Positions 36,580-47,066 of a stretch of DNA of 64,000 nt are shown in pieces; the stretch's first letter is position 1; each line of letters starts with the position of its first letter. The position numbers and the translations under genes are program-made. The notes beneath the pieces are model-generated. The model was given only the letters and a program-made list of their open reading frames with translations, ran no database searches and was not told the origin of the DNA. The stretch comes from Linnemannia schmuckeri (taxonomy: Eukaryota > Mortierellomycota > Mortierellomycetes > Mortierellales > Mortierellaceae): the NCBI GenBank assembly GCA_029449235.1, contig JANATG010000002.1, positions 2,852,001 through 2,916,000 of the forward strand, given 5' to 3'.

Positions 36580-37839
36580 ATGGCTGTCCAACCCACAAAC
36601 AGACCCAAGTTCTCGTTCCAGTCCAAGCACTCGTCCGCAGAGATCTCAGCCTTCCTTGCTCAGACCCATAACAAGGACCTCTTCTTCTCCCTCTCTTACT
36701 GGGAAATTGCCGCCGTCGGCTCGACCGCAAGAGACCTTCTCGAGTACGCCGGTGTCAAGCATGAGAAACTGGCTCCCACCGTAAGTCTCTTTTCTTCCTC
36801 CTCTTCCTCCTCGCTTTCTTCTTCTTTCGCGATGTCTTCTTTGATATCCTTTTTTTCATTTCGTTGCTCTTTTGTTTTTCGTTTTCAGTTGATCCATTTC
36901 GCTAAGTTTAACGTGTGTTAAACTAACGCGTTATTGTTCATTTGACATTTAAATTTGTTACATAGTATGCTGAGTGGTCTGCCGGCAAGGTGCCAACCGC
37001 TTTCTCGGTCATGCCCTGCCTCAAGGTCAAGGGTCCCAATGGAATGGTAACTTCATATCTCCTCTCTCATCTATTTCTCTCTTTATGTCTTGTCTCATTC
37101 ATCCTCATTTGGATGCCGTCCTTCGTTTGCTTCAGTGCAATTTATTTATTGATAACAACTTTAAAACCAACTCAACCAGGAATTCGATATGGCAGAGTCG
37201 GAGGTGATTGACACGTTCCTCGCGGAGCGATTTGGCCTACTTGGCAACAATACCTGGGAGGCCATGACCATCCGCACCTTCTACACCAACATCCAATACC
37301 TTCGCGAACGCAGCTTCACCGAGACCCTCTGTGTCATCGACTCTGAAAAGAAGAAGGCCCGCGACCAGTTCCTGAGCCACAGCCTGCCCAAGTTCCTTGA
37401 AGACCATGAGTTCCATCTCCAAGAGAATGGCTGTAATGGCCACTACGTTGGTGAGAAGGTATGCATTGCTTTATGTTTTTACATTTTCGTCAGTTTTGCT
37501 CTTTTTTGACCTTGCTCGCCTATGCCCTGTGCCCTGCGCCCTGTCTGTGCCTTTGACCTAACTCAGTCTTACTCCAAACCGTGAATGATGCAGTTGTCTC
37601 TGGCAGATTTGCATTTGGCCAACATTATCCATTTTTATAGCACGGTACCATGGGCCAAGATGGCGTTGGACGAGTTCCAAAAGTATGAGGCCGTCTGGAA
37701 GGTCAAGGAAACGGTCGACCGTGTCACTGAGTTGGATGAATGGCGTGCCTCGGACGAATTCAAGCGCTATGAGAAGGGCTCGCATGATTATTACACCAAG
37801 AACTGCACCGTTCCCGAAGATGTTGTTGCCGAGAAGTAA
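36580..37839 (+). CDS. Glutathione S-transferase-like protein
   Basis: The protein looks like a soluble GST, with a thioredoxin-like N-terminal half and a helical C-terminal half. The N-terminal block LFFSLSYWEIAAVGSTARDLLEYAGVKHE matches the sigma/alpha-type GST start, in which a Tyr near the end of the first strand activates glutathione. KVPTAFSVMPCLKVKGPNG carries the cis-Pro loop region, and AESEVIDTFLAERFGL the Ser that binds the glutathione gamma-glutamyl group. The C-terminal domain includes KLSLADLHLANIIHFY, the usual buried helix. Four exons join in phase (36580-36780, 36966-37046, 37180-37458, 37594-37839) for 268 residues. A broken copy lies just upstream. The substrate is unknown; detoxification is the family default, not shown here. 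Confidence 0.85.
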
Positions 37840-38013
37840 GAGGAGTAGTGAGATTCTTCACTCTCCTTTGTCCTTGTCCGGACGTGTGTTCATGCGAGCT
37901 GCGTGCCTTTGTGCTCTAGTGAAATAAAAATGCACTCTTTTTCTCTTTCACTCCATTCCTTTTTGAGTCTCCCATCCTTCCTCCACTCGCATCACTCCCT
38001 CACTCCCTTACAC

Positions 38014-39555
38014 ATGACCTCGCTGGTTACTCTTCCCATCGAGGTCAAAGAACTCATCGCACAGCAGCTCGACAAAAAGACTCTATGCTCATGTGTACGA
38101 GTCTCGGGACCTTTCCACGCCTTCTTCCTCCCCTTCCTGTGGCAACACATCCGTATCGGAGTCAACCCTAAACGCGCCCTTCCCAGTCAAGGATCCACCT
38201 CCATCGCAGCTCACGCGTCTCTAGTTACCAGTCTAGTGGTCGTAGGACCACTCCCAAAGGAATACTACTCCATCTCCTTCCCTCACCTAAAGACCCTCAA
38301 GATCGACACTACTTACTCCATTGATCCTCATGACCTGACATTGCTCCATGTTGCCCTTGTCCGAGCCAACCCAACGGTCCAGGACTTGACTTTGCACGCA
38401 ACCTCGTCCAAACTAAGCAACGAGTTCTGGGAGGTCATCGAAACCGAGTGGATTCGACCCCGCTCGCTCAACATTGTCTTTCCTATAGTCGAGCCCAATC
38501 AGAGCATTACCTTCTGGCGGGCCTGCTCTCGTTTTGAGACCCTCACCATCAACAACGACGACATTCCCTTCTTTTCTCTAGATTGCAATAACAGCACTAT
38601 TACCTCTCAGCAACAGCAACCGCAACCACCTGTGGACGCGTTTCCCCACATGGAGCGACTGACTTTAAAGTTCGACCCCACAGGTTATGGCGGAGGACCG
38701 GACCACGTGGATTGGATCAGACGGTGCCCTCGGTTAGTCCATCTGGCCTGGAATCTTGTCGGTCGTTGGTCTCCTGTCGAGCGACTGATCGTCGAACTCA
38801 AGAATACCACCTGGCCCAGTCTCTCAAGCCTCCGCCTCGAGCAGTCTATGCACACCGACAAGAACTTTTCGGATCTGGTCGCCTCCCTTTCTCATCTGAG
38901 GATCTTGGAACTTGCCCAATCGACGTTTGGACCCTTATCCTTTGCAGCTCTCATGGCCCACCCACAGATTCAGAACCTGCATACTTTCTCTGTCCTGGGC
39001 TGTGATGGGTTCACGGGAGCCATGGCCCAAGCTGTCCTGGAGCAGTGTCCAACCCTGGATACCTTTGCAGCGCCCTTCATTAGCGTGCATGATGTAGCCC
39101 ACGAGGAGAGCCAACCCTGGGCCTGTGTTCACACTCTACGCAACCTTGCCATCTATATCACCTGTGGGCCCCGAAGCACAATCGAGTCCCGCCAAAAGAT
39201 GTTTGATCAGCTGGGTCTCCTCTCCCGGCTCATCCGTCTCGATCTGGGCGCCCACCGTCTCAGTCAGCTACCCGTCCAAACCCGAACTCGATTCATCACC
39301 CACGAGAGTACCCTCTCGCTCAAGCTGTCGTCCGACAATGGTGGATTGACAAACTTTGCAAGGCTGACACAGTTGCGACATTTCAGCTTTCAACAGACAC
39401 CACAGTCGTTGGGAATGAAGGAGGTACAGTGGGTGTTGGATCATTGGACGAATCTGGGCAAGATTGTGGGGCAGTTTACCAATATCGATATTCCGTTCTC
39501 AAGATTGTTTGATCTCTTTCAGCGGAATGGCATCGCTTATAATGAAGTAGCGTGA
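38014..39555 (+). CDS. F-box protein with leucine-rich-repeat-like region
   Basis: The N-terminus SLVTLPIEVKELIAQQLDKKTLCSCVRVSGPFHAFFLPFLWQHI is an F-box, the part that binds Skp1 in SCF ubiquitin ligases. The rest (about 460 residues) shows loosely repeated Leu-rich blocks, such as FPHLKTLKID, LRLEQSMHTD, LSHLRILELA and LLSRLIRLDLG, as in substrate-recognition LRRs. The gene has one exon and 513 residues from this ATG. An in-frame ATG at 37930 would add 28 residues of Ser/Phe/Leu, but the conserved box begins just after 38014 and the upstream part looks like a C/T-rich leader, so I chose 38014. Its target is unknown. Confidence 0.82.
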   Translation: MTSLVTLPIEVKELIAQQLDKKTLCSCVRVSGPFHAFFLPFLWQHIRIGVNPKRALPSQGSTSIAAHASLVTSLVVVGPLPKEYYSISFPHLKTLKIDTTYSIDPHDLTLLHVALVRANPTVQDLTLHATSSKLSNEFWEVIETEWIRPRSLNIVFPIVEPNQSITFWRACSRFETLTINNDDIPFFSLDCNNSTITSQQQQPQPPVDAFPHMERLTLKFDPTGYGGGPDHVDWIRRCPRLVHLAWNLVGRWSPVERLIVELKNTTWPSLSSLRLEQSMHTDKNFSDLVASLSHLRILELAQSTFGPLSFAALMAHPQIQNLHTFSVLGCDGFTGAMAQAVLEQCPTLDTFAAPFISVHDVAHEESQPWACVHTLRNLAIYITCGPRSTIESRQKMFDQLGLLSRLIRLDLGAHRLSQLPVQTRTRFITHESTLSLKLSSDNGGLTNFARLTQLRHFSFQQTPQSLGMKEVQWVLDHWTNLGKIVGQFTNIDIPFSRLFDLFQRNGIAYNEVA

Positions 39556-39912
39556 GACCATGTAGACAAAAGTAAAAAAAGAATGGACTGACCCTGGTAA
39601 CCCCCGTCTTGCCCAACAGCCATAGAAAAATTCAACCGCGCGTTGTTTTCTGACTACAGTAACGAATTTTTTAGGTTCTGACTTGGTGGCAAGGTAAATG
39701 TTAGCATTTCACAACTGCACAGCTGTAGAAAGGAGATGATCTGCTTGATAGTCTTGGAGGGTCAAAAAATGGTACAAGATCAAAGAAATGTCAGGAGCAA
39801 AAAGAAGGGGAAAAGAGAACGGTTTAGATAATTACAAGTGAATTAAAGAATGATAGCTGTAGCGGTTTGTAAGGGAACTGGGATTAATTACAAGAAAGTG
39901 GTTGGGTCCATT
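39556..39912. other. Convergent intergenic region (3' ends of two genes)
   Basis: The F-box gene and the GATA-like gene end facing each other with 357 bp between stops. No coding sequence is visible; it must hold both 3' UTRs and poly(A) sites. Confidence 0.6.
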
Positions 39913-42900
39913 CTACTTGGGTGCGGCACCTACTTCCATGGCAGTCGCTGACGCCGAGGTAGAAGAATTCTCTGATGTAGCAGTGTTGTTGTTGCTGTTG
40001 TTGGTGGTGATCGAGGCGATAGCAGCGCCCTTAGGTGCAGCGTCCCTTTTTGATCGTACTGGCTCAGTAGGTGATGATGATGAGGGAGCAGACTCGTCTT
40101 CCTTGTCATTGTCAGAGACAACAACCACCTCTTCTTCTTCTTCTGACTCGTCATCGTCAGCCATCTCGGGCATGTGCAAAGCAGGCGGGCCTCCCCCAGA
40201 CGACAAAAGGCACAGTCCGTTCACCAACACTCGGAACGCAAATGTTATCGACTCGGTTGTTCGGTCAAACTTCACAGCTACATGTAAAAACGGTCGAGCA
40301 TCCATCGTTAGCGTCATGTTGTTACAATATCAAGCGCACATAAAAGTGATACCTGCAGAGCAAGAAGACTTACTCAGGAATGGTACAGTGGGGTTCATGG
40401 GCACCATACGGGTACGATCAGATCCTCCAAAGTGAACCAAGGTGTAGCCGACAACGGGCTCAGTCCTCCAGCGGTGGCCAAACAACTCACCCACCGACGC
40501 CTCGCTCTGAAACGTCCGTACCTCAACACTCTCGGGCTTGGACTTTGTCAATGAACCAACAGTCTCTTCGTCGTCCTCAACCTTGATGACAATACTCTCC
40601 GGTATCTTGGACGGCGATTCTGCCACTGCTGCCTCCTTGGCACTGGAAATTGATGTTGATGCTGCACTGTCCTTGTCGGAGGCTGATCCCGCACTGGCAG
40701 GTCCCGTTGGTGCTGATGTCGATGCTGTTGGAGCCGCTGGCGCAGGAGAACCGGCTACAGAGCTGGTCCGACTTTGGATCTGACAAGCATCGCTTTCGTC
40801 CAGTCCATTGAAAACCATCTGGAATTCTCGCTCAACCATCCGGTCCTCAATTTCAAGCACCTGCGCATCCTGCCAGCCCTGGAATCGGACCTCCTGAAGC
40901 TCCCGCTTAAACCGCGTATGAATCTTTTTCAAAAAGTTGGTCCGGAAGGGTGGCACTGGACGGGCCTTGCCATGCGTCTGCAAGTACTGTGTGCAGGCTG
41001 GACACAAAATCTTGGCACCTTGTGCAACTTCGCCTCCCGCTGCTGCTGTAACCGATTCTCCGGAAAGGTTGGATCCGTTCGGAGTCACAATTTGGAGTTC
41101 GACCTTGGGTTTCCACGCCAGCGAGTCCAATGCCATACAGTTGGAACACTCCAAAGGCCGCGTCGACTTTTTGATGGGGCGATCCACTTGAGGGCCAAAA
41201 ACGCGTGGTGGCGTGGGAGAATGTGATCCCGGCGAGCCCCCTGTAAGAGCGCTGGACGGCGTCATTGTGGTAGTGATCTTTTGGGTTGGGTAAGTTGCAA
41301 CTGGACGGTTTCGCAGGTATTGCAATTGACGCAACTGTTGCTGCTTTTGCTGGAGCTGACGCTGTTGCTGGTAACGCTGCATCATCTGCTGCTGAGGTGT
41401 CAAGCGCTGTTGTTGTTGCTGGAATGGATTAGGTCGAATGTTTGTAGTCTGTGCCTGTGCTTGTGCCTGTGTCTGTTGCTTTTGCAGCTGCTGTTGTTGC
41501 TGAAGTTGCGTTTGCGTTGGTCCTGGATGAGGCTTGATAGCAATTGGTTGGTTGTAACTAGGGTACATCTGTTGGTGAGGTTGGTATTGCCTCTGGATAG
41601 GCTTAAAAGACTGGCCCTGTTGTTGCTTCTGTTGCTGATGCTTCTGTTGCTGTTGTTGTTGCTCATGCGCATGCTGCTGATGCTGTTGCTGTTGGGCTGC
41701 CATCTGAGCCGCACGCTGCTGATCAAGTAGGCGCATGTGCTTATGGAGGTGGTAGGACCTAGAGTGAGCCGACTGGGCTTGTTGCTGCGCTCGATGTCGC
41801 TGTTGATGAATGGACTGTCGCTGCTCAGGTGTAACAGCGCCCATGGGCTGCGAATGGCCCACACCAGTTGGACCATTTGGCTGAATTGATTGAAGTTGTT
41901 GTTGTTGGTATCCTTGAAGCGGCGGCTGGTGCTGGGGTAGTCCTAAGGGAGAGTGGTGTGGTGCACCATGTGGATGTGGGTGTTGAGGGTGATGGGAAGG
42001 ATGAGTTGACGGGTGGTGGGGCGGCGGACGAGGATGGCTGTTGGGAGGATAGGATCCATTGTGTGACATATTGCCGGAAGGTCTTTCGCTGTTCAGGTGT
42101 TGCTGCTGTTGGCGCTGATCCTGCGATGGAGGTCCAGAGTGGTGAGGATGTGAGGAATAGGGAAGTTGTCCAGAGTGAGGCTGCTGCCTTGATAGTTCCG
42201 AAGCAGGGGGTGGGCTGTGGGCAGATCGCATGGGAGTTAGGGCTGAATTGTTGTGGTTTAGACCAGGGCTTCCTGGCCGAGATCCTGGAAGTGATCCTGG
42301 TCCGGTATCCTGGTCATAGTAGGGTCCTCCTCCCGAGTGGCGATGGTCCCTTTCCCGATCCGACGGTGGGCGTCCATGATGAGGCGGGTAACGAGGTCTG
42401 CTAGAGTACACCTCTGGTGTATACCATGAAGGGTGGGAGGTTGACTGACGGTGGGATGTTGGTGGAGGACCTTGGTCGGGAGGACCGTAAGGGAGGTATC
42501 TATGGGCAGGGCGCTTTGAATAATGCCCGGTGTCGACATCGTATCCGTATGCATACCGGTCGGGATAGTCGTCAAGACCGTTTCGTTCGAAGGATCGCTT
42601 CCTGGAGTGTGAAAAGGGCGAGTAGTTGACGGACTTTGCCTCGAGTTCAAAAATGCGGTTCCTCATGGCGATGTACATGTCCTTGTTGAATTCTGAAGGA
42701 ACCTCATCCAGGGAGAATAGGACTACCGGGGAAGAAGCAGAGTGAGAGAGAGCAACAATATGAGTACGATGAGACACATCATATTTGCTCTTTTTTAAAA
42801 GCAAAGAAAGAGACGTACATCTATGCATGCAGAAGAGACAAGAGCAAATTGAAAGCAAGAGAAAAAGAGGACTTACTTCCTCCAAGGGTGGACAGGGTAT

Positions 42901-44335
42901 GCTGGGAGGCGATGGTGTGTCGCGTCTGGAAGTACGGTTCCTGGATGGGGGTCGTTTTCTGCGAGAGAGAGCGACAGAGGGAACGGGTACCGGATGTAAC
43001 AATAATAACACTTATTAGCATCGAAAGCACGTTGCGATAATGATTGGCTCATGAAGGGGGATTGTCCGGAGCAACTCGGCGAACAATGGGCAGGTCGAAC
43101 ACAAGGTCAACGACAACGCATACAGACATGCTTATCATTGTTGCTCTTCATGTTGTTCTTTTTTCACTACTTCTTCCACGTACCTTCCATAACGACGACA
43201 GTGCATCACTTCCGTCCCCATGGTGAGGCTGATCCAGCTTGGCTGAGATGGACGGAATAGAAAAAGGATAGCGATTAACCGCGTTAGGATGGTGCGACAC
43301 ACTTGCATTGTTGCTATTACTGTTGTTGGTGTTGCTGTTCATGGAATGAAAAGAAGAGGAGGAGTGTGAAGAAGGAAAGGAATGTGGGGCCGAATGAACC
43401 CTGCCATGGTTGCTGTTGCTGTTGTTGTTGTTGTTGTGGTTGTTGTTGTTATTATTATTGTTGTTGTTGTTGTTGTTGTTATTGCTCCGGCTGGTGTGCA
43501 CTCCGTTAGGACCGTTGATACTGCTGCTGTTGCTGCTGCTACTACGTCCTTGACTACTGATAGCCTCGCTGGTGTTATTGTTATTGGATAGAGCAGGCGG
43601 TGGATCCCTTCCTCGGTCAGCACGTTCCTGCATGTATTCCCTATCGTTTCCTCCATAATGGGGTCGATTGTTGCCGTCGGAAGACCCATTCACGTGGTTG
43701 CTACCGCTGTTACTGCTGTTGATGTTGTCCTCCCCTCCTCTGTCCTGACGATTTGGCGGGTCGCCATATGTGTTGTCATGCAGGTTGTAACTGTGGTGTT
43801 GCTGCTGTTGTTGTTGAGGATGCTGCTGATGTTGAGGTGAATAAGGAGGGTCCCTTGGATGGGGTTGATATTCATGTCGAGATAGCCCTTGCTGCTGATT
43901 GTCCTGTATCCTTGCATCGCTCTCAGCGAATGACTGCCTATGTTGTTGTTGTTGTTGTTGTTGTTGTTGACTGTGTTGTGGGTTATGGTAGTGGTGGTCG
44001 TGAGGTGGTGGCGGTGGTGGTGGTGGATAAGCGTTGTTGGCGTAAGAGCGGTTGCGGTCGGACTGTTGCGAGGATAAGGAGCCATTGATGTTGTATCCAG
44101 AATAATGCGACGGGCCATCGTCGTCGTTGTTGTTGTGGTTATTGTCCTTGTGGGTCATTGAAGTAAGCACAGGCCCCGATCCTCCTCCTTGTTCTTGTCC
44201 TCCTGGTCCTCCTGATCCTCCTGATCCTCCTGGCCCTCCTGTTAGTCCTCCATTAGTGGCCGTATGAGTATTAGCAGCAGCAGCAGTTGTAGAAGGAGCA
44301 GCAGCAGGAACAATAGAGGCGGATGCAGTAGCCAT
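39913..44335 (-). CDS. Large Q/N/H-rich nuclear protein with a GATA-like zinc finger carrying an expanded loop
   Basis: Four exons join in phase: 44335-43184, 42958-42877, 42722-40374 and 40277-39913, giving 1,315 residues. Exon 1 is almost all low complexity (Asn, Gln, Ser, Gly, Pro runs). Exon 2 plus the start of exon 3 code for a small conserved-looking block, ILFSLDEVPSEFNKDMYIAMRNRIFELE. A long Q/P/H-rich stretch follows. Near residue 930 comes the finger: RPLECSNCMALDSLAWKP ... ILCPACTQYLQTHGKARP. The flanks resemble a GATA-type finger, but the two CxxC pairs are 44 residues apart rather than about 17-20. After it comes a charged helix (FLKKIHTRFKRELQEVRFQG). The C-terminal exon has VKFDRTTESITFAFRVLVNG and an acidic stretch. 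A transcriptional regulator is likely by inference; DNA binding is unproven. Confidence 0.75.
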
Positions 44336-44899
44336 TTGAAGGTGTGGCAACAACCAGGCAGTCGTCAATGGTTCCCGAATAGAGAAAGAGAAAGAGAGGT
44401 TGGATAAGGTGAAGGAGGAGGGAGGTGCGATGGAATTAACAATAGAGTGGTGTGCAACAAGTAGAAGAGGAAGAAGCGTGGCACTTTCTCGGCAGAGGGA
44501 CGATAATAAGAAAGGAGACGAGATCGTTGTGTGTATGTGTGTGTGTGTACTCTTGGCCGTGAAGTAGAATATAGAGAGATGGAGGTGATGAAAGGAGTAT
44601 GTTGTATGTTCGAGGTATGGGTGTGTTGTGATGAGTCAAGGAGGGTAGAGAGAGAAACGAACAAACAGATAAAAAAGAGACAAAAGAGAAAAAAAAAATT
44701 GCAGCACAATAGAGAAAGAAGAGGAAAGTGGATATCCCTGAAACACATCATACATCCCACATCGAGCCATGTGGGAAAAAAAATGCGGGGTATCTCAACA
44801 ACAATAACAACAACAACAACAACAACAACAATAACAACAACAACAACAACAACAAAGCCTTGCTTTGGTTTGATAGCAATTGCATTCATCATCTATAGT
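44336..44899. other. Leader/promoter of the GATA-like gene
   Basis: On the minus strand this 564-bp interval is strongly pyrimidine-rich close to the ATG, like other leaders here. It contains the trinucleotide repeat at 44796-44855. No acceptor was found that would link the upstream Q/S-rich ORF in phase to the GATA-like gene. Confidence 0.5.
44796..44855. repeat. CAA/TAA trinucleotide microsatellite (noncoding)
   Basis: About 60 nt of CAA units with two TAA interruptions lie just downstream of the stop codon of the Q/S-rich ORF. On the minus strand it reads as TTG units. It is outside any supported coding frame. Confidence 0.88.
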
Positions 44900-45700
44900 C
44901 TAGTTACCTTGGATCGGAGGAAGCACCCGCTGCTTCGGTAGTTGCTGCTCATGCTGTTGCTGCTGCTGCTGCTGTTGTTGTTGCCGTTGTTCATGCTGCT
45001 GTTGTTGCTGTGGCTCGGCAGGTTCTCGTGCTTCTGGCGTGCTCTTGAGATTCGTCTGGTCTACTGGGTCCTGCATATCCTGACGCCCTTGTTGCTTCTG
45101 ACTTTGATGTTGTTGTTGCTTGGATTGTGTAGAGGTAACCATGGAGTACGCAATGGCTAATTCTTGTGAAGTGTACGAGGCAGCCGCAGCTGCTGCCGCT
45201 GCAGTAGTTGTGGCAGTTGCTGCTACAATCCCTGAAGGCGGTGAGGGTGGTTGAAGCGGATGGCGGGGATGGATCCGGCGATGGCTTTCTTTCTGTTGCT
45301 TTTGTTCTTCTTCTTGTCGTTGTTGTTGTTCGGAAGAGGAGGAGGAGGAAGAAGAAGTGGTGTTAAGAGGGAGCATCCATTGTTTGAAGGGATGATTCTC
45401 AGAAGAGGCAGAGAGTGGAGGGGAAGGAGGAGGCGTTGATGTGGATGAAGGCGAGGATGAATTGATGAAGATGGCACCATTCTGGATACCAGTAGTGGGA
45501 TGTGCTATTGTCCGAGGTGGAGAGGATTGTGGAATACGGCCTTGTCTTTGTGCAGTGTTGTCTGTGTCTGTCTGCTGTTGATGTTGATGTTGTTGTTGTT
45601 GTACAAAGGAAGAAGAAGAGGAAGAGGAAGACGAAGACGAAGACGAAGAAGACGAGAGGATGTTCGGCAGGGAGGGGGCCGAGGCTGAGGAGGGCAGCAT
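44900..45700 (-). CDS. Q/S-rich low-complexity protein, unknown function
   Basis: One open frame of 266 residues starts MLPSSASAPSLPNILSSS and contains a run of about 16 Ser. It then has several Gln runs, an Ala run (TTTAAAAAAAASYTSQELA), and ends LPKQRVLPPIQGN. The only stretch that looks structured is SYTSQELAIAYSMVTS. Because it is nearly all repeats, an open frame could arise without selection. In its favour, a typical C/T-rich leader precedes the ATG on the minus strand. Near the end, CAAG|GTAACT could be a splice donor, but I found no in-phase acceptor. Treat it as a hypothetical gene. Confidence 0.4.
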   Translation of the reverse strand: MLPSSASAPSLPNILSSSSSSSSSSSSSSSSFVQQQQHQHQQQTDTDNTAQRQGRIPQSSPPRTIAHPTTGIQNGAIFINSSSPSSTSTPPPSPPLSASSENHPFKQWMLPLNTTSSSSSSSSEQQQRQEEEQKQQKESHRRIHPRHPLQPPSPPSGIVAATATTTAAAAAAAASYTSQELAIAYSMVTSTQSKQQQHQSQKQQGRQDMQDPVDQTNLKSTPEAREPAEPQQQQQHEQRQQQQQQQQQQHEQQLPKQRVLPPIQGN

Positions 45701-46939
45701 TGATGATTGACGTGAAAAGTAGTGGATTTTGGCTTTGCCTTCGTTTTATCGAGAGAGAAGTACAACTGGAATGTGGGGGTAGAGTAGGGGCAGTTGAGGA
45801 TGTTTTTTCTGCTGTAAGGGTTAGAGAGAGTGTGTGTAAGAGAGAGAGAGAGTGTGTGTGTGTATGGGCGAGAGTGCGGAAGGTAAGAGCGTTGTAACTG
45901 TGTTTATTATTATTATTGTTTCGTGAGAAAGTGAATGAGAGTGAATGAACAAACAAAAAAAAATGATTGATTGAATGAATGAAGGGAGAAGAAAGGAGAC
46001 GAGGGAGACAACAGCGACAACAATAACAACAATAGCAGTAGCAGCAATGGTAGTGGTGAATTGAATACAAAAGAAGCTAGAGAAGAACGAGGGGGATGGG
46101 TCTCTGAAGGACAGAGTGTGTGCCATTTGGACAGCAAAGCAGTAGCAACGGTAGCAGCACCAGCAATCGACAGCAAACAATAGAAGGAACCAAAAGGAGA
46201 ACAAACACCCCGGAATTCGCCGTGCGGAGGAAGGTTAAAAAAAAAAAAAAAAAAAAAAGTGGATCGGGGGGAGAAGGGTCAAGGGGAATCAGGGAGAGAT
46301 AGTAAGAAGGGAACGTGGAAAGGCACATGAAGAAGAGAGACAATACAAACATGGATTGCATTATTGAATTAACATTAGGGTCTATCTACCAACATTGCGT
46401 TTCACATACATATGTATGTACAAATTAACAACGAAAAAAACAGCAAAACAAACAACTGACGACCGAATGGGGACATGAACTCTGAATAAGATGGCAAAAC
46501 AAGAACAAGAACAACAACGACATTGACAACGAAGAACGAAGAAAGAAAACAAACTCGAAAAAGCCATAATTCCCCGCATTTTATTATCTTTCTTAGCGGC
46601 TAAGCGGACTCTGGATCTTTTAAGGTACTTCGCACGCCACTGCCAATGTGCAATGGTCACACCATCGTTTTGCCCTCCTATGCATAGACAGTCTTTATAC
46701 ATTCGACGTATGCATTGGTTCCGCCCCATCCCTTGGAAGAGTTACTTCCATTGCTTCCATCGCCTCCCTTTTTAAACTCTGCTCTCCTCTAACTGGTTCA
46801 CTGGCTGGTGCCTCTCCCTTTGTGTTCCCTTCTCCTTCAAGTAGAAGCAATAACAGGCAGAAGCACAGCTCTCTATCGTATCCAATCCCATTTACCATAT
46901 TTGCGTGTATGTACAAGAAAGGTTTTATTCAAAAAAAAA

Positions 46940-46973
<34 letters not shown>

Positions 46974-47066
46974 GGTGCAAGGATGAACAACTATGGTACA
47001 GAAAAATAACAAACGAATGACATTGAACAAAGAAACAAAAAAAAGCGGACGACAATGAGACATTTT
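45701..47066. other. Intergenic, A-rich, no gene seen
   Basis: This 1.4 kb holds the leader of the Q/S-rich ORF (C/T-rich on the minus strand) and the downstream region of the C2H2 factor. Two long A runs are present, at 46237-46258 (22 nt) and 46931-46956 (26 nt). The open frames here are short and repetitive and show no domain. Confidence 0.5.

Noticed and set aside
37930..38013. N-terminal extension of the F-box protein
   Set aside because: In frame, but it encodes Ser/Phe/Leu from a C/T-rich leader; the conserved F-box begins right after the ATG at 38014.
44336..45700. Q/S-rich ORF as the first exon of the GATA-like gene
   Set aside because: A donor (CAAG|GTAACT) exists near its end, but no acceptor in the interval gives an open frame in phase with MATASAS. 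The interval looks like a promoter and leader.
39900..45700. CRISPR-like or tandem array from the many CAA/CAG repeats
   Set aside because: These are coding or noncoding trinucleotide microsatellites without spacers, in a eukaryotic genome.
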